Of a DNA stretch of 64,000 bases, positions 34,927-44,400 are shown piece by piece. The position numbers and the translations under genes are program-made. The notes beneath the pieces were generated by a model, which worked only from the letters and a program-made list of their open reading frames with translations, searched no databases and was not told where the DNA came from. Source of the stretch: Planococcus glaciei (GTDB lineage Bacteria > Bacillota > Bacilli > Bacillales_A > Planococcaceae); contig NZ_FNDC01000008.1 of the NCBI RefSeq assembly GCF_900099655.1, positions 62,001 to 126,000 on the forward strand, written 5' to 3'. Each line of letters starts with the position of its first letter. Positions within the stretch are counted from its first letter, which is position 1.

Positions 34927-35760
34927 ATGATGAAAAAATCGATGAAAAAAAATGCATTCGTTCTAATCATCGCGACGTTGCTGGCCATCGTGTTTTTGCT
35001 GCCCTTGATATTCATGCTGTTTACATCGTTTAAGGCGTTAAGCGAAGCCATGTCCTCTTCTGCCTTATTGCCCAAAGAGTGGACACTGGAAAACTACGGC
35101 AGCATCTTCGGCATTGCAGCAGATGTGCCGGTCATCCGTTGGCTGCTGAATACCGGCATCGTGACGATTGCAGGTACTGTATTGGTCGTATTTGTCGATG
35201 TATTGGCCGCATATGCTTTGGCAAGATTGAATTTGCCCGGGAAAAAGTTTTTCTTCACCATGGTCGTAGCGGCATTAACGATTCCTGGCATCGTGACGCT
35301 GTTCCCGATGTTCTACATATTCCGGGAGTTAAATTTGATCAATACATTTGCGCCGCTCATTTTAATTTATTCCGCAAATACGATGGGCGTTTTTCTGGTT
35401 TACAGCTTCTTAAAAGGGTTCCCGAAAGACCTGGAGGAAGCGGCCGTCATTGACGGTGCTTCACTTTGGCAGATTCTTCGCTTTGTCATTTTCCCGGCCA
35501 TCCGCCCAGTGGTGGCCACGCTTGCGGTTTTGACTTTCCTGACGATTTACAATGATTTTTTGTGGCCTTCTGTCGTGACAAGCGCCGACGAAATGAAAAC
35601 CGTGACAGTGGGTGTTGCCAACCTGGTCCAAGGAGCCAACTTTGTTAACCCGGGACGCATGATGGCCGCAACTGTAGTGGCGACGTTGCCCGCATTGATT
35701 ATTTTTGTAGCGGCCAACCGCTATTTTGTACGCAGTGTTATCAGTTCAGGAATTAAATAA
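34927..35760 (+). CDS. Carbohydrate ABC transporter permease (MalG/UgpE type)
   Basis: A 277-residue partner permease with six TM segments and the EAA loop EEAAVIDGASLWQILRFVIFP. The spacing to the previous gene is 10 nt, with AAGGAGG at the junction; ATG 34927 or 34930 could start it. There is no glycosidase gene in the operon, so the sugar cannot be guessed from neighbours. Confidence 0.92.
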   Translation: MMKKSMKKNAFVLIIATLLAIVFLLPLIFMLFTSFKALSEAMSSSALLPKEWTLENYGSIFGIAADVPVIRWLLNTGIVTIAGTVLVVFVDVLAAYALARLNLPGKKFFFTMVVAALTIPGIVTLFPMFYIFRELNLINTFAPLILIYSANTMGVFLVYSFLKGFPKDLEEAAVIDGASLWQILRFVIFPAIRPVVATLAVLTFLTIYNDFLWPSVVTSADEMKTVTVGVANLVQGANFVNPGRMMAATVVATLPALIIFVAANRYFVRSVISSGIK

Positions 35761-35769
35761 TGTTTTGGA

Positions 35770-35805
35770 ATGCGGGCACCTGCCAATGGGTGCCCGCATT
35801 TTTGA
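35770..35805 (+). terminator. Terminator of the ABC operon
   Basis: ATGCGGGCACC (35770-35780) pairs perfectly with GGTGCCCGCAT (35789-35799), then Ts. Confidence 0.9.
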
Positions 35806-35916
35806 TGTGTCCGCAATCCAAAAGGCAAACTTCTAAACGCGGAGCCGGAAATTGGGTTATGATTAAGGCAAGGAACAATCAGGATAAAAGAAACAGCCGT
35901 TTAGGAGGAAATGCAG

Positions 35917-36915
35917 TTGAACAGTTTTATTGTCATGCAAGGAGAAACATATCAGGAAGAAAAAAGAATGGGGCTCTTATGGACGCCTCAGCACGATAAA
36001 TCGGGAATGGTGCCGCATTCTTACCGGCGAATGGAAGAAATTAAAAAAGGGGACCGGATTTTCCATTATGTGAAGGGCTTTATCATCGCCATCAGTGTCG
36101 CAAAGGAAAATTGCCGGTCAGGCAGCAAGTCCAGATTGTTGAACACCTCGGCAGACGAAGACGAAAAAATCTTTGCTGTGTCTGCGGAATATCATGAGTT
36201 GGAGAATCCCTTGAACATGGGCACATACATAACCGAGCTGAACAGCATGCTGCCGGTAAAATATTCGGCGTTCCAGGAAGATGGGACCGGCAATCCGGGG
36301 TATCTGTATCCGTGCAACGAAGAGCTCGCGATTAAGTTGTTGGAAGGCATCAGCATGCTCAATGTCTATGCACCGGAAGAAGAGCAGCTGGAGCTTGTGA
36401 TGGAAGTGGTCCGGACCACAGAGCACAACCCGCTCGTGTCGCTCATTGCCGAAACCATTTTGGAAGCGAAAACGAAAATGCAGCGCGGCGAACAGCAATT
36501 TGGGAAGCGTTTGTCCCGCCTTTGGAATAAATCATGTCCATTATGCGGAATGGATCTGGAGCCGGTTTTAAAAGCGACGTATGCCAAGCCATGGAAAGAC
36601 AGTTCCGACCCGGAACGGCTGGACCCGTACAATGGAGTGCTCTTATGCAGCAACCACAACGCCATGTATTTGGCCGGCTTGATTTCGTTTAATGCCAATG
36701 GCAAATTGCAGATTGCGAAAAAAATCCCTGCAGAAAAATACGCCGATTACGGATTGAACGAAAAAGCGAAGATTCCGGTTTATCCGGAAAACGGCGTTTA
36801 TTTTAAATGGCATAGAAAAAATCTGTTTGCCGATAAAAGAACCCGGTCCATCTCGTTGAAAAAAGAGCTGGTTTCTGCTGAAAACAAAACAAGTGAAAGA
36901 GAGCAGGGAGAATAA
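35917..36915 (+). CDS. Putative EVE-like/HNH endonuclease-like protein, active site altered
   Basis: A 332-residue protein. The N-terminal part (about 1-100; MGLLWTPQ.., EIKKGDRIFHYVKGFIIAISVA) looks like an EVE/PUA-type domain of the kind that reads modified bases. The C-terminal part resembles HNH_2 nucleases of the form HIKPW..RLDPYNGLLL..HD.LFD.G.ISF, with a C207-P-L-C210 knuckle, N239, C244 and H247. However, the first His is Tyr222 (ATYAKPW) and the LFD segment reads MYLAG. It may be an inactive or divergent modification-dependent nuclease. TTG 35917 lies 8 nt after AGGAGG; ATG 35911 is too close. It stands alone, between the ABC operon terminator and nhaK. Confidence 0.65.
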   Translation: MNSFIVMQGETYQEEKRMGLLWTPQHDKSGMVPHSYRRMEEIKKGDRIFHYVKGFIIAISVAKENCRSGSKSRLLNTSADEDEKIFAVSAEYHELENPLNMGTYITELNSMLPVKYSAFQEDGTGNPGYLYPCNEELAIKLLEGISMLNVYAPEEEQLELVMEVVRTTEHNPLVSLIAETILEAKTKMQRGEQQFGKRLSRLWNKSCPLCGMDLEPVLKATYAKPWKDSSDPERLDPYNGVLLCSNHNAMYLAGLISFNANGKLQIAKKIPAEKYADYGLNEKAKIPVYPENGVYFKWHRKNLFADKRTRSISLKKELVSAENKTSEREQGE

Positions 36916-37003
36916 TAATCAAAATTAATTGTCCATGCGGTGAAACCGGTATTTTTGGGGTATATAAGAATTACACAAAACCCTTAAAGAACGGAGAGCC
37001 TGC

Positions 37004-39031
37004 ATGGACATTTTAATGACGATTTTGCTGCTGATTACGGCCTTGCTGATTTCAAATATTATTGGCCATTATACCCCCTTTATTCCCACAGCCTTAGTTC
37101 AAGTGGCGTTAGGTGTCCTCATCGTTTTCCTATTCGAAGACATTTCATTTGATATCGAAACCGAATGGTTTTTGCTTTTATTCATCGCACCTCTTTTATA
37201 CAACGATGGCCGCCATTTTCCTAGGGAGGAATTATGGAGGATGAGAGGGCCAATTCTCGGCAATGCGGTACTGCTGGTGCTGATTACAACCGTTGCGGGC
37301 GGCTTTTTTATCCACTGGATGATCGATGAAATCCCCCTGGCTGCCGCATTCGCATTGGCAGCGATTTTGTCGCCGACGGACCCCGTAGCGGTCAACGGCA
37401 TTGCCCAGCGCATCCACATACCCCAAAAAGTTTTAAATTTGGTGAGAGGAGAATCCCTGATAAATGACGCTTCGGGACTGGTAGCGTTTAACTATGCGGT
37501 TACAGCCGTGGTCACCGGCTATTTCTCTTTATCTGAAGCGGCGCTCGACTTTTCCTATAAATTTGCCGCGGGTGCAGTCCTGGGCCTGGTATTGGGATTC
37601 TTAGTCATCTGGATCCGCTACATCATCCGCCAGCAAGGCATTAACGATGTAACCTTTCTGTCGCTTCTTCACATCATGACACCTTTTCTGGTCTTTATCA
37701 TCACCGAAGATTTGCTGCATGCGTCCGGCGTAATTGCGGTAGTTGTCGCGGGCATTGTCCATTCATTGGTGCGGGAACGGACAGAAACATTGGTGGCTGA
37801 AGAGCAGATGCTGGCTGAAAACATTTGGACCATCATTTTATTTGTATTGAATGGCATTGTCTTTCTTCTATTGGGGTTGAACATTCCTTCCTCCATGAGC
37901 GGGGTGCTGGAAAATCCCGCAATCAATATATGGGCATTAGTCGGCTACGTTTTTGCCATCGGTTTTGTCATTCTTGGCATCCGATTTATCTGGGGCTATT
38001 TGTTCTCGGTTTACGAATACCGTTTCGGCAAAATGGAAGACGCGGCCAAGCCGAGTTTAAAGACAACTTTATTTGTCAGCTTAACGGGCGTGCGGGGAAC
38101 CGTTACAATGGTTGGGGTTTTGTCCATTCCGTTCTTGACGGAAAGCGGCGATGATTTTCCAAACCGGTCGCTCATTATTTTCTTGGCGGCGGGCACCATC
38201 TTGTTCACACTCATTGCAGCTACCATCCTGCTGCCAATGCTCAGCAGAGGCAAAATGGAAGAAGGCGAACAATCCGATTACCTCGAAACAGAAGAAGCAA
38301 GGCGCAGAATCTTGCTGGCTTCCATCAAGCAAATCAAATCAGAAATGACCGAAGAAAATGAAGTGGCCGCCTATGAATTGATGGATGAGTACAAGATTCG
38401 GCTGCAGCAGACGTTCAATGAAGATTCCATGATGGACAGTACGAAAAAATACCGGCGCAAACTGAAAGTACTGCGGCTCAAGGCGCTGGAAGAAGAAAGA
38501 AAATACATTGAAAACGTCCGGTCAAACGGCATGGATTCCGATGTGTACGAAGCCTTTCAAAAATCATTAAACCGGCGGGAAGAGGCCATCAAGCATAATC
38601 TTCGGTCGCTGAGCGTCCACCTTCGCGGAAAGTTGATCCGTGCCTGGCGGCGATTCAGGGGACAGTATTTAAAAGACGAAGAAACCCGTTTGGTCCAACT
38701 GCAAATCGGCAAAGAAATTCAGCTGGAAGCGCTGCTGGCTGCCCGTGATTTTTTAGAAGAAGTTGAAAAAACGCTTGACCACAAAGAACTTGCAGATGCA
38801 GTCATTTCTGATTACAACCAAATGATCAGCGGGCTGCAGCGGCCGGAATCCCAATTTAATGAACAATTCGAGCTTCAAAAAGAAGAATTGCGCATAATCG
38901 TCATGGATACAGGGCGAGCAGAAATTGCCCGCTTGTACACAGAAGGGGATATCACCCGTGAGCAGGCCCGGGAGCTCAGAAGATTTGTCAATTATATTGA
39001 AAGCATCACACTGATGGAGCGCGGGGATTAA
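37004..39031 (+). CDS. nhaK: Na+(K+,Li+)/H+ antiporter, CPA1 family (NhaK-like)
   Basis: A 675-residue antiporter. About 12 TM helices occupy residues 1-410, with the ion-binding motifs AAILSPTDPVAVNG and GESLINDASG. A long cytosolic C-terminal region (about 420-675), rich in Glu/Arg helices, may regulate transport. Size and motifs match Bacillus NhaK (YvgP). It exports sodium or other alkali cations in exchange for protons. CGGAGAG lies upstream of ATG 37004. Monocistronic. Confidence 0.92.
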   Translation: MDILMTILLLITALLISNIIGHYTPFIPTALVQVALGVLIVFLFEDISFDIETEWFLLLFIAPLLYNDGRHFPREELWRMRGPILGNAVLLVLITTVAGGFFIHWMIDEIPLAAAFALAAILSPTDPVAVNGIAQRIHIPQKVLNLVRGESLINDASGLVAFNYAVTAVVTGYFSLSEAALDFSYKFAAGAVLGLVLGFLVIWIRYIIRQQGINDVTFLSLLHIMTPFLVFIITEDLLHASGVIAVVVAGIVHSLVRERTETLVAEEQMLAENIWTIILFVLNGIVFLLLGLNIPSSMSGVLENPAINIWALVGYVFAIGFVILGIRFIWGYLFSVYEYRFGKMEDAAKPSLKTTLFVSLTGVRGTVTMVGVLSIPFLTESGDDFPNRSLIIFLAAGTILFTLIAATILLPMLSRGKMEEGEQSDYLETEEARRRILLASIKQIKSEMTEENEVAAYELMDEYKIRLQQTFNEDSMMDSTKKYRRKLKVLRLKALEEERKYIENVRSNGMDSDVYEAFQKSLNRREEAIKHNLRSLSVHLRGKLIRAWRRFRGQYLKDEETRLVQLQIGKEIQLEALLAARDFLEEVEKTLDHKELADAVISDYNQMISGLQRPESQFNEQFELQKEELRIIVMDTGRAEIARLYTEGDITREQARELRRFVNYIESITLMERGD

Positions 39032-39045
39032 TATTCTAAATACCA

Positions 39046-39088
39046 AAAGGCTAAGCCAACTTCGTCAAGAAGCGGCTTAGCCTTTTTA
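39046..39088 (+). terminator. Terminator after nhaK
   Basis: AAAAGGCTAAGCC pairs with GGCTTAGCCTTTTT across a 16-nt loop. Confidence 0.88.
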
Positions 39089-39174
39089 AATAAAAATGAC
39101 TTGTCTTTTATTCTGAATAATCAGATAATTATAACTGGAAATAAATACAGCTGCGGACGCTAGGAGGAGGAGTT

Positions 39175-40071
39175 ATGGAAAAGCAAACCAACATCATCCG
39201 TTTAGCAAACGGCTATCATGTGTGGACCAGAAAAGTTGGAGAAAGTCCGATTAAAGTTCTTTTGCTTCACGGCGGGCCAGGATTGACGCATGAGTATTTG
39301 GAGAATTTTCAGGATTACCTGCTCCCGGAAGGAATCGAGCTTTATTTCTATGACCAGTTGGGTTCCTACTTTTCAGATCAGCCGGATGAACCCGAATTGT
39401 GGACAATTGAACGGTTTTGCGAGGAAGTGGAGGAAGTAAGAGTAGGGCTGGGTTTAGATGATTTTTACCTTTATGGCCATTCCTGGGGAGGCATGCTGGC
39501 GATTGATTATGCATTGAAATACGGAGAATATCTGAAAGGATTAATCATTTCTAGTACAACTGCAAGCATGGAGTCCTGGGACAAGCATTTGCTTGAACTC
39601 CGTAATTCGTTGCCTCCGGACGTAATAGAAAGAATGGATGTTTTAGAACAGCTTGAAAAAACGGATGCAAAGGAATACCTTGAGCTGTACTGGAATTACT
39701 TCGGGAAAAAATATATTTGCAGGACGGAAAGCATGCCGGAAGCAGTGGTGCGTTCGGAAGCGCGGATAAATGAACAAATCACGGAGCTCCTGCTGGGAAC
39801 AGCCGCTTTTGAAGTCAACGGGCTATTGAGAGACTGGAACCGGTGGGATGTGCTTCGGAATATTGATATTCCTTCTTTAGTGATAACAGGAAGATTTGAC
39901 ACGATGAGGGCTACAGAGATAGAAGAAATGGCGAGGCTGCTTCCCATGTCCAGATCAGCAATTTGTGAAAACGGCAGCCATTTAACAATGTGGGATGAAC
40001 CGGATATTTACTTCCGGCACCTTATCACTTTTTTAAAAGATGTAGAGGATGGGAGCTTCCTAACAGGATAA
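39175..40071 (+). CDS. Proline iminopeptidase-family alpha/beta hydrolase
   Basis: A 298-residue S33-family hydrolase. It has the HGGPG oxyanion motif, DQLGS strand, nucleophile elbow GHSWGG, an Asp in TGRFDTMRATE and the His in NGSHLTMWDEP. These are typical of proline iminopeptidases, which remove N-terminal proline, although relatives also act on other amides and esters. AGGAGGAGG precedes ATG 39175. It converges on the arylamine N-acetyltransferase gene with a shared terminator. Confidence 0.87.
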   Translation: MEKQTNIIRLANGYHVWTRKVGESPIKVLLLHGGPGLTHEYLENFQDYLLPEGIELYFYDQLGSYFSDQPDEPELWTIERFCEEVEEVRVGLGLDDFYLYGHSWGGMLAIDYALKYGEYLKGLIISSTTASMESWDKHLLELRNSLPPDVIERMDVLEQLEKTDAKEYLELYWNYFGKKYICRTESMPEAVVRSEARINEQITELLLGTAAFEVNGLLRDWNRWDVLRNIDIPSLVITGRFDTMRATEIEEMARLLPMSRSAICENGSHLTMWDEPDIYFRHLITFLKDVEDGSFLTG

Positions 40072-40076
40072 TGTAG

Positions 40077-40122
40077 AAAGCCGGAATCAAAAGTGCTGTG
40101 AAGCGCAATTGATTCCGGCTTT
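40077..40122. terminator. Bidirectional terminator
   Basis: AAAGCCGGAATCAA (40077-40090) pairs with TTGATTCCGGCTTT (40109-40122). Confidence 0.88.
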
Positions 40123-40141
40123 AACTTTTTAAAAAATAAAC

Positions 40142-40885
40142 CTATAACGCGATGCCAAATTCCTGTTCCAGCACTTTCTTTTTTTCTTCCGGCGACAAAT
40201 CCGTCCGTTCTTTCTTGCCGTTTTGGGTCCGGGTCAGTTGATGATCGGATAAAGTGACGCGGCCCTCCGGTGTAGCTTTTGTAACCAGGTCGTCATGGGT
40301 AAAGGGTGAATCTTTGGAAACCTGATTGAAAACGCAGCCTTCGTGGAAATCAGCCAATTGCTTCTCTTCCAGGCTGAAACGGTAAAGCGTTCGTTCTTGG
40401 CCGCCATTTTCGCGTACCAAATCGTAAAATTCATCATCCACTTGATTGATGCTATATGTTCCGCTATGGTCAGTATGCCGTTCTCCGCCAAGCGGAATCG
40501 GACTGACTGTCGAATCGCCAAATCCGGCATCCACCAAGTAAGGCACATCAAGGTTGACCAAAATGGCGGCGTGCGTATCCGCCTTCGACCAAGTGCCGTC
40601 CGGTTTCTGGACAGTCGCAGAAATCATCTTGGCGTCAAATCCCAGCTCCTGGAGCAGCCAGTGAAACAGCCCGTTGATTTCATAGCAATAGCCGCCGCGT
40701 TTCTGGTTGACGATTTTCTCGTATATGTTTTCAAGGTTCAAATAGATGGGAACCTCGCGAATGACGTCCAAATTTTCAAAAGGTACATTTTGCATATGCA
40801 GCGACTGCAGACGCGCCAAATCCTGCAAATAGCATTCTTCGACCGGATAAGCGTTGAATCTTTTCAAATAAGCGATTGTATCCAT
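40142..40885 (-). CDS. Arylamine N-acetyltransferase
   Basis: A 247-residue NAT family enzyme that transfers acetyl from acetyl-CoA to arylamines or hydrazines. The Cys-His-Asp triad is visible as RGGYCYEINGLF, DTHAAILV and LVDAGFGDS, with the N-terminal VPFENLD. An in-frame extension to 40975 adds 30 unrelated residues; ATG 40885 (MDTIAYLKRF) matches the family start, although its AAAGGA is a little far (about 12 nt). Confidence 0.9.
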   Translation of the reverse strand: MDTIAYLKRFNAYPVEECYLQDLARLQSLHMQNVPFENLDVIREVPIYLNLENIYEKIVNQKRGGYCYEINGLFHWLLQELGFDAKMISATVQKPDGTWSKADTHAAILVNLDVPYLVDAGFGDSTVSPIPLGGERHTDHSGTYSINQVDDEFYDLVRENGGQERTLYRFSLEEKQLADFHEGCVFNQVSKDSPFTHDDLVTKATPEGRVTLSDHQLTRTQNGKKERTDLSPEEKKKVLEQEFGIAL

Positions 40886-41057
40886 ACTCCATACCCATTC
40901 CTTTCTATCTTTGTCTGTCCTAATAGTAGCATGGCCAGAAACATTGAACACGGAATTTGAATTTGCCTGCTCCACAATATTTCACCTGCTTCTGGCCGAT
41001 AAAAACCGCCCGCTTTTGTGAGGAGCGGGCGGTTTAAAGGAAATGAATAGAAGAAGA

Positions 41058-42725
41058 CTAAAAAGCGCCGGATCCTCCGCCGGAATCGCCAACTCCACCA
41101 TCAGCAAAAGTGGAGCCGCTTGCTTCTGCCATCGAATTGGAGCTGACTGCTATGAAAATACCTGTGAGAAGCAAGGTATTCAAGTAAAATCCGTCTTGAT
41201 CCAGCTGATTTGCCCGGTTATCAGAAAGTGCCAGAACCGCAGAAGACTTGTTGATGGGAGTGGTTTCGCTTCCGAGTTTAAACGCGTAAACGCGCATCCA
41301 CTCATCCTGCGATAACGGCTCCCAGTGTTCAGCCGGCATTTTTTTCAGGGTTTTGCCGAGGCGTTTCCATTGTGCTTTGATCCGTCGGCCTCGTGCTGTT
41401 AGCGGCATATAAAATACGGCAAAAAGGAGCGCAGCCATAGCGGCAAAACCAAAAAATGCCATCTCCATGTAGAGGGCAAAATTGCCGGTATAGAAAGCTA
41501 AAGCAGCGAATACGGTGCATAACCCGACAGAAAGCCAGCGAATTCCAGGTTGTTTTTCGTAAAGGTTTTTTTGCTTTATTTCTTGGGCAACTTGCTCATT
41601 CCAATCACCGAGGGAATCATGATAAGGGATATGGTTTGTTTTATTTTTTGTATAGCTTTCCACATCGCTTAATCGAAACTGTGTGCCATCACCGATCTGT
41701 TCGAACAGCAGTTTCATTAAAGTGGATTCGTGCTGCAGCTCGGTTTTTCGACTTACCAATTCGTACTGGTCTTCGCCTTGCTGCCGTACAAGCCCTTTGC
41801 GGACCAGTTCCACCAAGGCAGCGGCAAGTGCATTAGGGCCGAGGAACCGGGATTTTGTGAAATAGATAGCTGCCGGAATGCTCAGTTCGTCCGCGGGCAC
41901 AAGCGCTTCAGTATCCCGGGCGTTGAAGTCTTGCATGCCGCGTCTTCTTTTCCAAAATGCTATGCCAAAAAGAGAAGCGAGAGTGAAAGCGACAACTGGA
42001 AGGGCTGTCGAACTGACGGTGTTTGCCGTCTGCTGATTTTTTTCGAATGCCGTTTGCTGGATAGCGAGGCGGCTCCGGTCGTTTATCAAATCGTTTTTTA
42101 TTGTGCCTGGCATCAGAGCGGCGGCTGGGAAGAGCTCGGGAGCGTAGACCACCCGTATATCGCCGTTTGCGCCTGCCGGTACATCGCCAAGAGTGAAAGT
42201 TACACTGCCATCTTTAGCTAGTAAAGCCGTGCCATAAGCTTCCTTATAGCCAAGATACTCGACCTCTTGGGCAGCTGCGGGCGGGGAAACGGTGATGGAC
42301 AGATCTTCGTAGGCTTTTGTGTTGCGGCCATCAAAAAACGGCCAGAAAAATTGTGCGCCGTCTTCATATTTTTCAACCGCATTCAATATGGTATACGATA
42401 GTTGGATGGTGATTTTCTCACTGCCGCCCGTTCGATGAATTTTATACAGGTCACGGTACTGTTCCACATTCAACTTTTTCGAGCCTTCGGAAGCGCTGAA
42501 TCCGGTGATGGCGGTTCCGGCTTTCGGGTTGATTTGGCGGGTGATTCCGTTAAAATCGCCATCAAATTCATAGATGTAGCGTTCTGTAACGAAAGCATTG
42601 CCATCTCTGTCCAGCTTGGCTTGAATGGCTGCTTTGTTAATGTCAAAATCGACTGCAAAAACTTCGGCGGGCATCAGCAGCAGGAGCGTAAAGACTGAAA
42701 AAAATGCCAGCATTTTTCTTTCCAT
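41058..42725 (-). CDS. DUF2207 family membrane protein
   Basis: A 555-residue protein. A signal peptide (FSVFTLLLLMPAEVFA) is followed by an extracytoplasmic beta-rich DUF2207 domain (YEFDGDFNGITRQI), a TM near 245-265, a cytosolic segment with LVELVRKGLVRQQG, two central TMs, a late hydrophobic segment and a Gly/Ser-rich end (GGVGDSGGGSGAF) that is typical of the family. Function is unknown. ATG 42725 follows AGAGGTGATT; the longer frame from 42758 has no site. Confidence 0.85.
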   Translation of the reverse strand: MERKMLAFFSVFTLLLLMPAEVFAVDFDINKAAIQAKLDRDGNAFVTERYIYEFDGDFNGITRQINPKAGTAITGFSASEGSKKLNVEQYRDLYKIHRTGGSEKITIQLSYTILNAVEKYEDGAQFFWPFFDGRNTKAYEDLSITVSPPAAAQEVEYLGYKEAYGTALLAKDGSVTFTLGDVPAGANGDIRVVYAPELFPAAALMPGTIKNDLINDRSRLAIQQTAFEKNQQTANTVSSTALPVVAFTLASLFGIAFWKRRRGMQDFNARDTEALVPADELSIPAAIYFTKSRFLGPNALAAALVELVRKGLVRQQGEDQYELVSRKTELQHESTLMKLLFEQIGDGTQFRLSDVESYTKNKTNHIPYHDSLGDWNEQVAQEIKQKNLYEKQPGIRWLSVGLCTVFAALAFYTGNFALYMEMAFFGFAAMAALLFAVFYMPLTARGRRIKAQWKRLGKTLKKMPAEHWEPLSQDEWMRVYAFKLGSETTPINKSSAVLALSDNRANQLDQDGFYLNTLLLTGIFIAVSSNSMAEASGSTFADGGVGDSGGGSGAF

Positions 42726-43113
42726 CTCAATCACCTCTTTGTCCGGGATGCGAAGCAAAAGAAAAAATATCAGCTATATGCCTTTCTTTAAAGCCGTATA
42801 AGAAAGATATTTTTGATAAATAACAAAATTTATTTTACAAAATTTAGAATTTTTCTTCCTTTGTATAATAATGTAGGTATTTCATCCCTTTAATATTGAC
42901 AGAATTTTTAGTAATATAAAGGATATTAACTAAATTATAATCCTTTTAGGGCTTTTTTTGTTGTTTTAATTTACCCAAAATTTAATTTGTTCGATAAATT
43001 ATCCTAATTGATCAACCGGCCGTGTATTGGTGATTTTCAATGGACAGCAATTGGGCACAGCAGCCAGGGGAAATACAAAACAAATCAACACTGTGGAAAT
43101 GAGGGTTTCCGGC
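42726..43113. other. AT-rich intergenic region
   Basis: About 390 bp between the divergent DUF2207 and ribT genes, clearly more AT-rich than the window average. A weak stem AAAGGAT/ATCCTTT (42918-42946) precedes a T-rich run. No FMN riboswitch is present before ribT. Confidence 0.5.
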
Positions 43114-43476
43114 ATGTTAATCCGATATAAAAAATCTTGTGAGAAAATAGCCATGGGTTTGCTTTCGTTTATGCCGTTGGAAAGGGATTTAAAGCAATTG
43201 AAACAGACCATGAAAGATTATGAAGAAAACCCGGCCTGCCAATTGTTCATGTGGAAAAAAGAGGACGCCTTTATTGGCTTGATCGGAATAGAACTGAACG
43301 GCACGGGCTATACCGTACGCCATATATCGGTTATGCCTTCTTATAGAGGAGAAGGGATTGGGCAAACCATGCTGGAAAAGATCCTAGAGCTGATGGAGCC
43401 TTTGGAAATGCATGCAACAGAAGAAACCCGCCCATTCATCGAAGTCTGCAAGGAAAAGAGCAAAAGCTTTCGATAG
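43114..43476 (+). CDS. ribT: RibT-like GNAT acetyltransferase
   Basis: A 120-residue GNAT protein that closely resembles Bacillus RibT: it opens MLIRYKKSCEKIAMGLLSF, has the acetyl-CoA loop VMPSYRGEGIGQTML, and is of RibT length. In Bacillus ribT is the last gene of the riboflavin operon; here none of the other rib genes are present, so it is an orphan copy. The start ATG 43114 is fixed by homology; the ribosome-binding site (GAGGG) is weak and distant. The substrate of RibT is not known. Confidence 0.85.
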   Translation: MLIRYKKSCEKIAMGLLSFMPLERDLKQLKQTMKDYEENPACQLFMWKKEDAFIGLIGIELNGTGYTVRHISVMPSYRGEGIGQTMLEKILELMEPLEMHATEETRPFIEVCKEKSKSFR

Positions 43477-43506
43477 ATGAAAGCTCTAAAGGAAGGGATG
43501 AACTAG

Positions 43507-43929
43507 ATGCAGGTAGCTGAAACAGCAATGGAAAAGGTAAGCCTCCTATTGGATGCGGAAGTAGAAACGATTGATGGAAAACATACTGTAAAAAAGAGCC
43601 GCACGCTTTATATCTGCAATGAGAAACTTTGTTTTGCCTGTACATTGGAGTTGGATATTTCAATCAAACAATTGCGGCCAGACGGAAAGGCCGTCAATTT
43701 TGCAGAAATTCTCTTGCTCCCGGAAGAAGTTGAAGCGTTCACGTCGGCTTTAGTGGAAAATAACATTCCATTTCCGATTAAGTTTCGCCAATGGACAGTA
43801 GAAAATCCCCATATTGTTGCCGTAAATTTAGAAACGGTGGAACCCCCCGAACATTTTGCCGGCCGTTTGGCGGCGGCACTGCAGCTGGTGGAGCCAAAGG
43901 AAGAACTTTTGAATTTTAAAACTTCTTAA
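43507..43929 (+). CDS. Small protein distantly similar to DUF1259/LppY-type proteins
   Basis: A 140-residue soluble protein, probably translated with ribT (30 bp apart). Its second half (NFAEILLLPEEVEAFTSALVENNIPFPI..PHIVAVNLE..AGRLAAAL) has the pattern of the second part of DUF1259, but the HNHM motif there is replaced by FRQW. I am not confident of the family. GGAAGGG lies upstream of ATG 43507. Function is unknown. Confidence 0.6.
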   Translation: MQVAETAMEKVSLLLDAEVETIDGKHTVKKSRTLYICNEKLCFACTLELDISIKQLRPDGKAVNFAEILLLPEEVEAFTSALVENNIPFPIKFRQWTVENPHIVAVNLETVEPPEHFAGRLAAALQLVEPKEELLNFKTS

Positions 43930-43940
43930 TTCTTATACAA

Positions 43941-43967
43941 AAAGGCCGGAGTTTTCATCCGGCCTTT
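43941..43967. terminator. Terminator between convergent genes
   Basis: AAAGGCCGGA-GTTTTCA-TCCGGCCTTT; perfect 10-bp stem. Confidence 0.9.
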
Positions 43968-43998
43968 CTGCATGTTGTTTTTCGCAGCGCAAGCCGCT

Positions 43999-44400
43999 TC
44001 AAGCAGCAGTTGTCGTGCGGCTTTTTCGATTGCGGAATACCCGGCTATCCAAATATTGATGGAAAAACCATTCGCCGCCTCCGATAAACAATCCCGAAAT
44101 AATCGCAGGTGTAATCACATCGGTGCCGCTGCCGACCAAGCCTTCGCCTATAAGCCAGATGACCAAGATGGCAACAGCCACATCGGCGATGGTGGCAATG
44201 GAGTTGCGGGTCGTCTGTTCCGAACGCTCCCCGCTTCTGCGGAAAATCAGCAAGTCACCCATCGCATAGGCGATTAGCGTCAGGGCCAAACTGATTAATA
44301 AGGTATCCGCGAATGAAACGTCGAAAAATCCGGTTAAAATGATTAACAATACAGCGGCGATCATGGCGAACTTAATGGCTAAGGCGATGAGATGCTTCAT
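43999..44400 (-). CDS. DUF2512 family membrane protein (YndM-like)
   Basis: A 133-residue protein with four TM segments and the central GDLLIFRRSGERSEQTTRNSIATIADV loop, the pattern of Bacillus YndM (DUF2512). Function is unknown. AAAGGAGGAG lies 6 nt before ATG 44400. Confidence 0.85.
   Translation of the reverse strand: MKHLIALAIKFAMIAAVLLIILTGFFDVSFADTLLISLALTLIAYAMGDLLIFRRSGERSEQTTRNSIATIADVAVAILVIWLIGEGLVGSGTDVITPAIISGLFIGGGEWFFHQYLDSRVFRNRKSRTTTAA

Noticed and set aside
42840-43113. FMN riboswitch before ribT
   Set aside because: None of the conserved FMN-element sequence blocks is visible; the region is simply AT-rich.
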